Shown here in pieces: positions 26,077 through 37,049 of a DNA stretch of 64,000 nucleotides (the first letter of the stretch is position 1; every line of letters starts with the position of its first letter). The position numbers were made by a program, and so were the translations under genes. The notes under the pieces are model-generated. The model was not told the DNA's origin and made no database searches. It was given only the letters and a program-made list of their open reading frames with translations. Origin of the DNA: Glandiceps talaboti (lineage: Eukaryota > Hemichordata > Enteropneusta > Spengelidae); contig NC_135549.1 in the NCBI RefSeq assembly GCF_964340395.1, positions 9,021,342 through 9,085,341 of the forward strand, in the 5' to 3' direction.

Positions 26077-28823
26077 GTAACTATAAAATTGACTGACTGC
26101 ATGGTTTGAGGTAGAAATTATAAAAGTGGTAACATTACGACTATAGATTATACTGAATCTTGGAGTTAACATATTAGGTCTGAAGTTTCACACTTCCCAT
26201 CCCTCTTTTCTATTCAATGTACGAAGACATGCAATCGTAAAGAGTCTCCCTGCCAATCATGTTTCCCTTTCCCAGGCCAATGCATCTGTCCACTGATTCC
26301 TAGATGGCTTCCACCTGAGGTATATATTCAAGAGCTAAACATTTAGTGGAGAGTTTGGAACATTCTGTTGTTGAGTGCATGAGTGCACATTTGACCATGG
26401 ACAATGGAGTGTTAACACTGAGACATGTTATGTGAGGTTAGGTCATAGGTCAAAGTCACTTTTGGCAACATATGATTAGTAATTAAACAGGGCTTTTGAG
26501 ACACTCCTCCTGCCTCCTGACACAGGTATGTTTTAGTTAATATGAAAATCTGTCACCATAAATAGTCGATTTTCCAGTTCCAAAATGCATTGCGTGAGAG
26601 GGTGGCTTTTATGTTGTTACTGTTAGTCTTGTTTTGTCTTTATTACGTTTGAAATAACATTTTAATTTTTATCAGGAAAAGAGGGAAAGACATGTTGACC
26701 TCTTCGATTGTGAGTGCTTTTAAATAACAAAGACTAAACAACATCAATGATAGAGATGGATTTTATGAGTGAACCCAGGGTACAATCAGGTGACAACTAT
26801 CCCCCTGAGTAGCGCGTGCAAACCCCTCAGTGCGTACACAATACATGGCATATTGTATGGGGAGACACGCAATGCATCTTGAGGCATCTTGGAACCAGCA
26901 ACAGGTCTATGGTGAAATGATCTCCACATGATAATGAGACAATTCCTTTATTTGAATCAGTGCCACCATATTGTTTTTCACATGCAATCATTCAAGGCAT
27001 CCTGGAAAAAGAATTACAGAACATTTTGTAACCTAAGCCACAGTCCCTCTAGAGACTGTGCCTAAACACGCCCCTGAACTTCACTTCCATTCCACATACA
27101 CGTATCTGGTTATCTGGTTTGAATTAAAAGGCATGACTACAATTAAGGCCTCTATTAGTATCCTACTTAGAAGTACCACAATTTGTTAACCAAATACATG
27201 CCCACTTTGGTCTATTGTAAACTCATCATGTGAGTTAATTTGAAATTGTTTGATGATGTGACAAGTTGCATTGGCACAGTACACTCGATATAATTGGTTG
27301 TATTTCATATTCATACAATGGATGATACTTTCAAATATGTAACTATTTGAATTTGAAATTGAAACCCTAGGATTGGTTGATTGTGAAATTGGCACAGTCT
27401 GATTGGCTGATACTGAATCTCACCTGTTGAGAGAGATGTGCATATCTCAGCTCATTTAGCATGTTGCAGAGCCACAATGGCCTCCTCACTCAGTATGGGA
27501 GTAGTCTCACCAACGGCACTAAAGAAACTTTTGTCTGCAGAATAACCATGTCGCTTATGAAATCTACTAAACTAGGTTCAATTTCACCATGCATTTTACT
27601 TCCAAAAATCAAGCCTTCCTGAGACAACAACTCCATTTCTACAACTTTGACCTTTGAACCTTAACACATGCAACCATCTTTACCACCTAGATGATGCATA
27701 AATATCATGCTACCCGTGGAATCTGAGGTGTCATGTGACCCACGCCATCTGAGGTGGCATGTGACGAAGGAATCTGATGTGCCATGTGACCCAAGGAATC
27801 TGATGTGTCATGTGACCCAAAGAATATGAGATGTCATGTGACCCAAGGAATACCAATGCAAAACTTAAGATAGGTTTGTCATAAAACTAAAAGGATTGGG
27901 TGTGTCATGTAAAAGTAAGTTATTTTTATTTTTCAGGAGTGGTACAATTAACATGTAAAGGAAAAAAGGTATAGATGTTAGTTTGTGTAAACCATGCATA
28001 AATAGATGTTTTCATTTGCTATATATAAACTACACCATACTAGGAAATACAGTACAGGATTGAAATCTTTTAAACAGCTGAGCTTTCACGAGTTTTGATG
28101 CATTTCAAAAGTTACTCTATATTAATAAAAGAATAATTAACCAACGTATTTCAACTGGAGTGAAACTTAGCAAAACTTTCATCTACCATTGCACGTATTT
28201 AATCTGAGCAATGGCATTCCAATATGCAGGACCATTCCTTTTTAATTTACTCTACAATTTGCTATCTTATGCAATATAAGACAGTAGCAGGACTGTGATT
28301 CTAATTGTGTGAGATAATAAGTTCACAAGAATTGTTTATCTAAATAATCTTTTCACCGTGCACACCAGCAAATATGTAAGCCAACATTGTGTCTATTGAA
28401 GCAGACTCTTTTTGGCTGAGCTAAAAATAGACTTTTCCATGTGCATGATGGGTAGAAGTGTCAACTTCCTGTTGTCAATGTTACTTACGTTTTTGCTTGC
28501 CTGTTGTCCGTCCAACTAGGATGATTCCAATGTATACAAAGAGTGATATAAAGCAGGCAACGTTACCATAGATCAAGAAGCTGACTGGTCCTAGCAATAC
28601 AAATATCTGTCAAAAGAAGAAATGAAATCTGTGTCAGAATTCATGTAACAACAGACAGACAGACAGACAGCCAGACAGACAGACAGACAGAGCCACAATC
28701 ACAGTGTTAGCCCCTTAATAACAGACACAGACAGACAGACAGACAGACACAGACAGACAGACATACATACAGACAGACTGCAGACAGACAGACAGACAGA
28801 CACAGACAATCAAACATGTAACT

Positions 28824-28861
<38 letters not shown>

Positions 28862-31800
28862 GACAATCAAACATGCAACTGACACATACAGACACAGACA
28901 GACAGACAGACAGACAGAGACAAGTCACATACATCAATTTTATAAAAGCCAATTGTTACTCAGTGCCCTTATGTCACATAATATATAAAATATACGTTGT
29001 ATTCTTAGTCATTGTCTGTATGATTAAATACTATCAGTCAGTCCAACTACATTTCTAAGGTAACTTCAAAGTTCTAACATCTGGTTTTTGGAGAATATGT
29101 TAATTTGGTTTGGAAATAACCCAGTCTATATTCACTAAATCTCAGTAGCACCAAACAGTTGGATTCAATGATTTTCCCTTTTTCTCTTTCAGTTATTCTG
29201 TACACTTTTACATCATCACTAAAATGATAAGATATTGTTCTACCAGGAATCCAAGTCTAAGTTTATGAAGTCAGAAGACACATACCCTTCCCACTATAAC
29301 AGGGAATGCCATTTCACCACTAGCTGCTCCAACTACAATGAAACTGGTCACAGAACCTACAAAGAAAACAAGTAGGTATATAATTACATATACTTTGCAT
29401 TGTCATTATGCATCACGTCGTAAATTTCAGAAACATACTAACAACTAGACCATGATTGATAGATATCTGTGAGCTGAAATTATAGTAGACTATACGATAC
29501 ATTGTGTAACTCCACCCTAACTGGCCTCCTCTCACCCTGAGAGGGGTTGACTGATGTGTGAAGGCGCCCCATCACGATGTACCTTACAGACTATTAAAGA
29601 TAATATAGATACGAATAACTAGAGATTAATTTTCCATGGATATTGATTATTGTGATTTATATTGTGATATTATGCTGATTTCAAATGCCTATTTGGGTAA
29701 ATAAAACCACTTAAAACATGTAAGAATTAAAATTTGTTTCGAAAGTCTTAATTTCGAACTTTTTAATGCCTGTTTCTTTCATGACTTGCATAAGGTGTCA
29801 GAGACTGTTTCTTTGACCTGTATGGGGTACAGACAAGTCTGAATGTATTCAAACACACTGTAAGTTTAAAAATAAACATGAAAACAACATACCTGTGACG
29901 TCTATATAACGTTCAGCTAAGGCTAAAACAGTAGGGTAGACACTGCTTAGAAATAGTCCAAAGGTAGCTGAGCCAATAAACATAGCTATATGATTATGGC
30001 GTAACACCAATTCCATACCATAGGAGGCAAAACATCCAATCTAAAACAAAACACACAATGTGTAATATGACAGAAATAAGTTATGGTTATCAGTAAAAAA
30101 TGAACAAAATGAACAATGAGACTTTATGGTACATTTCATAATCAGTACTCTCTGTGCTTTCAAACTATTTCACATTCCATAATTTGTCAGCAATGTTTTC
30201 CACAAATTATGAATACTACTAAATCAAATGTTTTATAATATAACTGCTACTCTGGTAATCAAGCCTTCAGTTTACAAAATGGACGCAAACTAAATCTATA
30301 GTTCTTCAATGTGGTAGATTAAAATGGGTGATAGCTGTTCCTCTGTGGTACGATTCTAATCGCTCTGTGATCAAGGTAGTGTAAACATGGGAAGCACTAA
30401 AACAGGTTCATGGAACTCTGTCAGTAAAACACTGCGACATCTCCCTACTGAGACTTTAATTAAACCAATGTCCATTCAAAGCTTATCACTGTTGTATCAA
30501 CATGTTGTGTCTACCTTAGTAAACCGAAGGCTCAATTACTAGTAATAACAAAATTTTTCCTCTGTATGCATTGACCTTTGTGTTATAAGACTTCTGATTT
30601 TACAAGACTTAGAATAAAATATCTAAACTCAGAAGTAACATGCTTGTAACAAATTTTACCAATTTCTATGCTACTAAGTTTTTACTTTATTTTCTCAAAA
30701 CAACCAATTCATCCATCATTTCAAAGATTCAGGACAAGAAACAAATGAATAACTCTTATCTAAAAGTTTTAAAGTTTTGCCATAACAATTTAAAAATTTA
30801 AAGTTCTTTGTAAAACACACTACTTACTATGTTGATGAGTAGCATAAATGAAGGTGATAGTTTTGTAGATATAGGTATTGATATAAGTCTACCTAGGGCA
30901 AAGCTACCCCAGTATACAGATGTCAGGTAAGCACCAGCTGTGGATGACAAGTCTATCACACTCTTTACAGAGTATGTGTACACATACCCACCATAGGCAG
31001 CCTATAGGAGAAAAAATGACACATATTTAAGCATCAAATTGGCAAAGTCTGGCAGCTGCGATTTTGAATTTTGAAGTCAATGTATAAAATTATATACAAT
31101 GTACAATAATAACAATAAAGTTAATTGTTATATTATAGCACTTTCCAACAGTGTGCTCAAAGTGCTTTACAATTATTACCACTGGCATGGATCTACAGCG
31201 GCACAATGGCTCTTTATACTTCAACTCCCTGGGGAGCATACAACTATAAGGCACATTCAAGTAAAGTATTCGAATTGGAACCTTTATCCTACCAGGTGCT
31301 TACTACAGCTCGGTTGACGAGGGCACGATCATGCTTCAAACTTTGCCCATGAACTTCAGCCATTCAGAAACAAATGGAAGCAATGCAGTGGCTCGAACCT
31401 GCAATCTAGTTTCCAAGCCAACCACTCTAACCATTTGACTATCATGACATCACAACCTGCAACCTAGATTCCAAGCCCACCACTCTAACCATTTGACTAT
31501 CATGACTCCACATAGCAGTCATGGTTTTAGTGACAATGGGAAGGATTGATTTGTAACAAATTTCTACTCAAATATGATATTGCCAATTAAAGCAAGAAAT
31601 GATAAGGCATAAATTATTAACACTACAGTTGTAATTTGTAGAAAATATCTGAACATGCATAAGGAGAAGTCAACCATATATTAACTCAAAACATGTGGTA
31701 CATCTGGTACATCTTACCTGTAAACCATTGTATATATAAATAAAGTAAGAAAAATGATAGGATTGCAAACATCATAACTTTATTTGTTTTTGTATATCTT

Positions 31801-34800
31801 ACCCTTTACTCGACTTTCTGTATATCTTACCCTTTACTTGATTTTCTGTCTATCTTACTCTTTACTCAACTTTCTGTATATCTTACCTGTAAACCATCGT
31901 ATATAAAAAGCAAGAGAGCTGACAGGATTGTGATTGTGATGACTTTACTTGATGATGATCCACAACATCTTTTTTCTATATTCTTCTGAGTATTGGTTTT
32001 TATTTCAGTAGTGTTAGGAGCTGTAACAAGAGTCAAATTACAAAAAACAATAGTTAGTTTAAATGGAATAACTGTGTTTGTCTTTGAGGACCTGCTTCTC
32101 AATGAAGGGTTTTGTAATTGATGATTGTGTTTCCAACATTTCTTTTTAACTGTAGTTTTAATATTTTATAAAATGTTACCACATTAATCATTTAGTAAGT
32201 TTATTTGTATTTTTCAAAACGTTTGGATTAATAAAACATGTTCAGTTTTGTAGAATATGTGACATCAAGGGTAATCATGGCTTTGAGAGAGAAAGTTAAA
32301 CAGCGCCCCCAACGTCTGTTTTCACAATATACCCATTTCTGTTGTTTTTACATACACTTCCCAGGAGGACACACCACAAAGTAGCAAAACACGATGTTGG
32401 TTTATTGACTACTGACAGCTATTGAACACAGCCTTCACTTTAATTAGCAGACAGCTGTTGAAGAACAGTGAATACATTGTTTGATTATGATTGATAGGCT
32501 GACAACAGCTGTTGTCATGATGTACATGTACAATGTGTATTAAATTTGTCAAGGCATTTTTCTATTAGGAATTTCAGGGAGTATACAACAAATTTGACAA
32601 AATGCCAATATCATGAAATACAGCTCCTTTTCACAAAAGTCTCCAAAATCAAGTAATATCACAGAACCCCATCAAGCATAACGGCCAAGTTTGAATATTC
32701 ATGATATTGCAAGTTATGGTGCTTGTGGTGTCCTTTGTGACCTATACAGTGTGGAGTAATACTGCAGAAAACACTGCCCACATATGAGTGCAAATCCCAT
32801 GAATATTCAAACTTGGCACCCACGCATCATGGGGTACTGTTATTATTTCATGTGTTTCTTTGAAACCAAAAAAGTTGTGAAAATATGATTGTGTGTTCAC
32901 ATGATTTTGTGAATGTACATGGAAAGCTTGCATGTTCACTTGTAATACAGGTATGCATGAGTGTCATCAGTCTTGTACTGCAGTAGTACACACGCAAAGT
33001 CACTGGTTTATTTTCAAGAAAATCACTGGTTATCACTGATTTATTTAGGTATCAGAAATACTTTTCACTTCTAAGTATACATTACATGACATTATAAAAA
33101 AGCAATGTTTTTACTACCGTAACTGCAGTAAAACGAAAGTACCAACAGAGGGGACTCAAAGATGCCATTATGATAATAAAATATTCTACTACATTCAACA
33201 GTTTAATAAATGTTGGGAAAAGCCTAAACGGTACGGGAAAATTAGGAAGATTTGTCATTACTTGCTGTCATCCGTAACAAACACTTTATAAACATTACAT
33301 ATGTACGTAGCGTGAAAGTGACATCCATAGGAATTCTAAGATGAGGAACACATTGCAACCGTTTGGTGCCAGGTTAAGTAAATGTCTTTGTGTTTTACAG
33401 CCAGCCTGACGTCAAAACTCTACTGTTATTAATTTATCTAATCTATACTTACATTTATCAAGGTCTTGATATTTCTCTTTTTCTGTCTTGCTGTCTGCAT
33501 CACTTGACACTACAATGCTCTCCCGACAACAGCGGTTACGGATTACCATTACGAATACCATGCAAATGATAGGCAGCTATCAAATATGAAATGTCAAATA
33601 AATTATAACACCACATTTCTTATTTTTAGGTTATCTGCTTGCTAATAAATTCTATTCTGTGTACTAAAATATTAGATTGTATCATACTACTTATTTATAA
33701 TTAAAACATATGTGATATTTATTTATTTATGTATTTTGAAATTTTTTGAAATGTGTGTTCATATAAGCCAAAGGGCTGGATGTGGCTCTTTTGTTTATAA
33801 ATCTTTATTTAAGCATTGTATAATTTAAATAAGTCCACGTAGGACACCTTAATAAACAATAAGATAACATAACTAAGAATTGCATTAATATGATTACAGG
33901 AAATTATGAATATTAAAGTTATATGTGAAAAATGTATTGAATTACAAAATCAAAATTAATAATTTTTTCTTCTTCTCATTATAATAAATCATTGAATTAT
34001 ACCTGTATAAGAGACATGATCCAGAATGAATACCGCACACGTGTTCTTTCTTGAGCTTCTTGCAGTGTTTCCATGGTAGAACTTGGATGAATTATTGGCT
34101 CCTCAGTAATTGTGGGTTCAGTGATAGACCTGACTATGGGGCCAGAAGTTACATTGGATGAGTTGGTATGGAGTAATGGAGTACAGTCTTCATTCAGTAG
34201 AAAGGGTTCTGCTATTATGGGACTAATGAATGCACCTATGCCGTAACAGAAGTGAAGGGCCTGGCAGAAGAAAAGAGACATAATGTCATGGTTACTACAA
34301 GACATCGTAGTCTGTAAGGTATGCAGTGACACAGTCAGTGGTCAACTCCTCAGTGAGGTCGGAACAACATGACATATCTTACAGTCTAATGACACTAGAA
34401 ATAAACATACTACTAAGTATTACAAATGTACAACAGATTACTTGCACTGGTGCCCATGCATACTAGTGGTATTTTCACTGCAGTGCAATACTGAAAACAT
34501 TATTGCAAACCTGCATGCAAATGATATGCAAATGGGGATGCAATAGTTCATTCTTCATGAAAGTGAGTGATTGCACATTATCATTCTTATGGAAATTTGT
34601 TATTTCAGATAAACATATGTAATAATAACAGAACCCCATGCAACATGAGTTCCAGTGTGGTACTCAAGAGTATTTGCACTCGTGCTTGCAGTGTTTTCTG
34701 CTGCACTTTCACTTGCTATGCTGCTGAAAGTACGGGCGCCAAGAACACTGCAAGCTCTAGTGAAAATACACTGAGTATGTCACATTTGCACTCACGTGTT

Positions 34801-36645
34801 ATGGGATTCTGTTATATTATGTAAATAATCTTCACTATTATATCTACACTTTCCATACATCAAGCATCTATCACAATTTTTCGGTGGTTTGATAACCTAG
34901 TAATTCTACAAAGGTGAGGGTGGGGGGAATCTTGTAAATTTACATGTACACTAATTCTGAAACTGACTTATAGGCTTATACTGCACAGATTATGATCATC
35001 GCTAACAAACACGGCTGATATTGTTTGGGGCTAGCTAAAACAATGGTATAATCCTACATGCGGGAATACATGAGTACTAAAATTTTAACCAATACATGTA
35101 ACATAAATTTGATAAGTGGAGAGCTTTTGACTGCAAACTGTCAGTCTTGTTCAGTATTTGATAGTGATTTGATTATGATCAGGTCACGGAGAATGTTCCC
35201 ACAGATCTTAGTGAGAAAGTACCATGGTCCCTCATATCTATTAGGTTATTTGGGCAGCTCTTGATGTAGATCAAAGTTCTCACAGTTTTCTTTTCAAGAA
35301 AGACTTTAAACCTGTCAAGTAGCCTGGGGAGCAACTTTTTGAAATCTGGACATAAATTCTTTTTTTTTTTTTTTTTAACGATTATGATGACAGCGATTGA
35401 CACCATTTTGATATGGTCAATTCAGACTTTATTCGTGTTTGATGTTTAGAATTCACCCGATGAAACTAGCATGGAGAGTAGATGGTAGGAGATTACAATT
35501 TTAAATAGTAATAACAGTTATTATTCTAATTGTCCCACCATTCAATAAACACAGGTATTACAATCCTAGGCTATTTCTGTTGACAGGGGTAGAATGTTGC
35601 CGTACAATCTTAATGATTTATGCTGTACGTGTTTTAGTACACACTATGCTGTATTTATATCCCATGGCATACATGATAAAAAATGCTCTCCAGTAAAACA
35701 GACATCTTAACAAGAGTCTCATATTTCACCCTGTTAGAAGAGTTTGTAAAGGAGAAAATCACAATGACTCATACATTTTACATTTTTCTTTTCAGTTAGA
35801 TATAGAAAACATGTGAAAACAATATATACAGCAGTGTGTACATTCAAAGTATTGATTGCAATAAAGTCACAAAACTGGAAACAACAGTTTAGTTTTGAAA
35901 ACATTTTGTGTTTCTCCAATTCATTCTGAAGGTTTAAATTGAAATGGTAGAACGTTTTCTAAGTGAGAAATTGCTGTTTTTTTCACATATTACCTTAGCG
36001 GCAATCTTAGAATACTAGTATTGATGGTATTACAACACAACTGATTACATTCAAATTGAATATTCATGTTAATTCATTTTTAGAATTAAATATTTTTTGA
36101 ATGTGAATCAATCCATCAGAAGCAATACCAACCTGTGGAAATATGCCAATGGTATTGTACAACAAATGCAAACTCAATACATGTACAAAGGTTCAAGATG
36201 ATGCAATTTTTGGCGGGTTTGATTTTGGTTGAATATCTGGATGTTGTTTGGCTGTTCAGCTATGGGTGTGGTCAAGGTTGCTAGGCTCATAGCTACTAAA
36301 ACCTCAGTTCACTTGCACTAAAAATAAGTGGTACAAGAGGGTAATAAATCAATAACCATCTGTAAAAATGGTGCTACTAGGGGGGAGGGGCATAATTCAA
36401 TACCATCTTTAAAAATAGTGATACTAGGGGGCCTTAATTCAATACCCACCTGTAAAAATGGTGATACTAGGGGGCCATAAATCTTGATGAGGCAGACATT
36501 GGCTGTGGTGTCTATGATTCCCATGGCAATACCCATGATGGCCAAAGTAAGAGCCAGCAACCACAAAGCATGACAAAATGGCAGCATCGCTATGGTGATG
36601 GTGATTGTGATGATTGATATGAATAAAATAGGGTCAGCTGGTAAC
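25300..36645 (-). CDS. MFSD4-like: MFSD4-like major facilitator transporter, nine exons, 5' end missing
   Basis: Plasma-membrane-type MFS transporter of the MFSD4 / sodium-dependent glucose transporter 1 family; some family members are reported to carry glucose, but substrate here is inference. Exons (coding order): 36450-36645, 34003-34260, 33453-33576, 31887-32020, 30828-31001, 29893-30040, 29286-29356, 28489-28606, 25300-25493. All introns are GT-AG and phases join without a stop, giving 471 codons plus TAA; family proteins are about 500-520 residues. Recognition rests on family-like segments: [86 protein letters not shown]. About ten hydrophobic helices are visible, with a sequon-bearing outer loop and a polar central loop between the halves. 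The first exon must end in phase 2 and supply the start plus roughly helices 1-2; I did not find it. The A versus B paralogue cannot be decided. Confidence 0.93.
26045..26076 (+). repeat. Simple repeat (ATT)n
   Basis: Eleven ATT units in the last intron of the MFSD4-like gene. Confidence 0.95.
27717..27853 (+). repeat. 26 bp tandem repeat, five units, each with CATGTGAC
   Basis: CATGTGAC recurs at 27732, 27758, 27783, 27809 and 27835 (25-26 bp period), mostly within GGAATCTGATGTGTCATGTG followed by ACCCAA. Three units contain TCATGTGAC, which matches the M-box core bound by MiT/TFE bHLH-zip factors. Confidence 0.85.
28489..28606 (-). CDS. MFSD4-like: MFSD4-like exon (helix 12)
   Basis: Acceptor TTTTGACAG, donor GTAAGT from 28488; 39 codons plus one base, phase 0 to 1. 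Starts [15 protein letters not shown] and runs through the last hydrophobic helix ([13 protein letters not shown]), ending in the basic GRTTGKQK that opens the cytoplasmic tail. The upstream intron carries a CAGA simple repeat. Confidence 0.92.
28650..28920 (+). repeat. Interrupted (CAGA)n tetranucleotide array
   Basis: Blocks of CAGA separated by short recurring spacers such as GACAATCAAACATG and AACTGACAG. The recurring spacers show that block-plus-spacer segments were duplicated. It lies between two transporter exons. Confidence 0.95.
29286..29356 (-). CDS. MFSD4-like: MFSD4-like short exon (helix 11)
   Basis: A 71-base exon between acceptor TCTTTGTAG and donor GTATGT (from 29285); phase 1 to 0. 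Encodes [20 protein letters not shown], aligning with the GAGxGE motif of helix 11 in MFSD4 proteins. Confidence 0.92.
29893..30040 (-). CDS. MFSD4-like: MFSD4-like exon (helices 9-10)
   Basis: Acceptor TTGTTTTAG, donor GTATGT from 29892; 49 codons plus one base, phase 0 to 1. Encodes [13 protein letters not shown], then helix 10 with [20 protein letters not shown], matching the family's TxGLFLSSxxP segment. Confidence 0.93.
30828..31001 (-). CDS. MFSD4-like: MFSD4-like exon (helices 7-9)
   Basis: Acceptor TCCTATAG, donor GTAAGT from 30827; 58 codons, phase 0 to 0. Begins [14 protein letters not shown] and continues through helix 8 into [16 protein letters not shown], the family's characteristic helix 8-9 junction, then MLLINI. 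Confidence 0.94.
31120..31506 (-). repeat. tRNA-derived SINE-like element, copy 2, with duplicated head
   Basis: On the minus strand from 31448: GTCAAATGGTTAGAGTGG (A-box-like) and GCAGGTTCGAGCC (B-box-like) at tRNA spacing. A body follows that is shared with 9912-10200 and ends in AAGTGCTATAATATAACAAT near 31125. A second, truncated head (31449-31506) with the same AAATGGTTAGAGTGGT motif abuts it. It lies in an intron of the transporter, in the same orientation as the gene. Confidence 0.7.
31711..31880 (-). repeat. Decayed exon duplication plus 28 bp donor-site array
   Basis: 31711-31788 is a diverged copy of the 3' end and donor of the exon at 31887-32020 (true copy 31881-31955, offset about 170 bp). 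A small insertion breaks its frame. Between them are 28 bp units, with TATCTTA at 31795, 31823, 31851 and the true donor at 31879, each carrying a minus-strand GTAAGATA donor-like string. Confidence 0.8.
31887..32020 (-). CDS. MFSD4-like: MFSD4-like exon (central loop and helix 7)
   Basis: Acceptor TTGTTACAG, donor GTAAGATAT from 31886; phase 1 to 0, 44 codons after the split one. A polar loop containing [10 protein letters not shown] leads into helix 7, [19 protein letters not shown]. The intron just downstream holds a decayed copy of this exon's 3' half and an array of donor-like repeats (see the repeat entry at 31711-31880). Confidence 0.92.
32440..32516. promoter_or_regulatory. Enhancer-like motif cluster in an intron
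   Basis: TAATTA homeodomain core at 32441, CAGCTG E-box at 32452, TGATTATGATTGAT (PBX/HOX-like) near 32482, and a perfect 16 bp palindrome GACAACAGCTGTTGTC at 32501-32516. Regulatory role is inference from motif density. Confidence 0.25.
32661..32840. repeat. Foldback element, arms about 42 bp
   Basis: Left arm (32661-32704) contains GCCAAGTTTGAATATTCATG; the right arm (about 32799-32840) contains its reverse complement CATGAATATTCAAACTTGGC, continuing to CATGGGGTACTGT against ACAGAACCCCAT. Spacer about 95 bp. Confidence 0.75.
33453..33576 (-). CDS. MFSD4-like: MFSD4-like exon (end of helix 6, central loop)
   Basis: Acceptor TTGATAG, donor GTAAGT from 33452; 41 codons plus one base, phase 0 to 1. 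Begins [12 protein letters not shown] to close helix 6, then RNRCCRE and an acidic-basic cytoplasmic segment ([18 protein letters not shown]) linking the two six-helix halves. Confidence 0.9.
34003..34260 (-). CDS. MFSD4-like: MFSD4-like exon (helix 5, glycosylated loop, helix 6 start)
   Basis: Acceptor CTGCCAG at 34261-34267, donor GTATAA from 34002; 86 codons, phase 0 to 0. [20 protein letters not shown] forms helix 5. A polar loop follows with two sequons (NSS and NVT), fitting an extracellular face, and the exon ends with [13 protein letters not shown], the start of helix 6. The loop is rich in T, E, P and I and is probably the most variable part of the protein. Confidence 0.94.
34515..34545 (+). 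promoter_or_regulatory. Three octamer-like motifs at helical spacing
   Basis: ATGCAAAT at 34515 and 34526 and ATGCAATA at 34538, 11-12 bp apart, about 250 bp upstream of a transporter exon (minus strand). These match the POU octamer; function is not shown. Confidence 0.25.
36356..36477 (-). repeat. Three tandem copies of an exon end and splice donor
   Basis: Near-identical blocks of CTAGTATCACCATTTTTACA plus following bases at about 36446-36477 (true exon end), 36403-36433 and 36356-36387, spaced 43 and 47 bp. The true copy has GGTGGGT at the junction; the other two read GATGG there, so they lack the GT. The frame remains open through all three. Confidence 0.85.
36450..36645 (-). CDS. MFSD4-like: MFSD4-like exon (helices 3-4), first exon seen
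   Basis: Acceptor TTTACAG at 36646-36652; donor GTGGGT starts at 36449. The first base completes a codon begun in an unseen upstream exon (phase 2), then 65 codons follow in phase 0 out. It encodes two hydrophobic helices and the family-like run [14 protein letters not shown], ending SPFLQ. The exon end and donor are followed in the intron by two more degenerate copies of the same junction (36403-36433 and 36356-36387), and the reading frame stays open through both until 36318. Confidence 0.93.
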
Positions 36646-36760
36646 CTGTAAAGACAGCAAACAGACAAAGAAACAAATCAACAAACAAACAAACAAGTCA
36701 ATAATATGAAACATAGTAAGAGAAAATGGACCATAAGTTTTAGACATCATAGCCACAACT

Positions 36761-36939
36761 ACACTCTTAAAACCTTAGCATTTGGGTGTTTGAGACACAC
36801 AAATTATAGCATAAAACATCAAATGCTAAGCTCTTATGACCAGGATTCAGTGTGTCTCAAACAAGGATTGTGTGTGTTTCAAATAAAAATTGTGTGTGTC
36901 TCAAACACTCAAATGCTAAGGTTTTATGACAAAGAGTGT
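36761..36939. repeat. Foldback element, arms about 45 bp
   Basis: Left arm 36761-36805 (with ACCTTAGCATTTGGGTGTTT), right arm about 36888-36939 (with CAAACACTCAAATGCTAAGG). The spacer holds further copies of GTGTGTCTCAAAC and AAATGCTAAG, so the element has been internally duplicated. Confidence 0.8.
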
Positions 36940-37049
36940 AACTTATATCATTTGTTCTACATACCAACTTATTCATTTTATTTACTAGATTTGTTTTTTT
37001 ACTATTCATCTTCAACACACAGTGACTAGGTCAAGTGCATTTTCCTCAC

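Larger units (their letters stand above)
25494..28488 (-). other. Last intron of the MFSD4-like gene, about 3.0 kb
   Basis: No coding sequence seen. It contains a G-rich tract near 25907-25921, an ATT trinucleotide run near 26045-26076, and the 26 bp tandem array at 27717-27853. Several ATTGG/CCAAT strings occur near 27371-27412. Confidence 0.7.

Noticed and set aside
27732-27842. CRISPR-like array of regular repeats
   Set aside because: Units are head-to-tail without unique spacers, in a eukaryotic intron; this is an ordinary minisatellite.
28707-28952. Cys/Leu/Ser-rich minus-strand frame
   Set aside because: Translation of the CAGA repeat between two true transporter exons.
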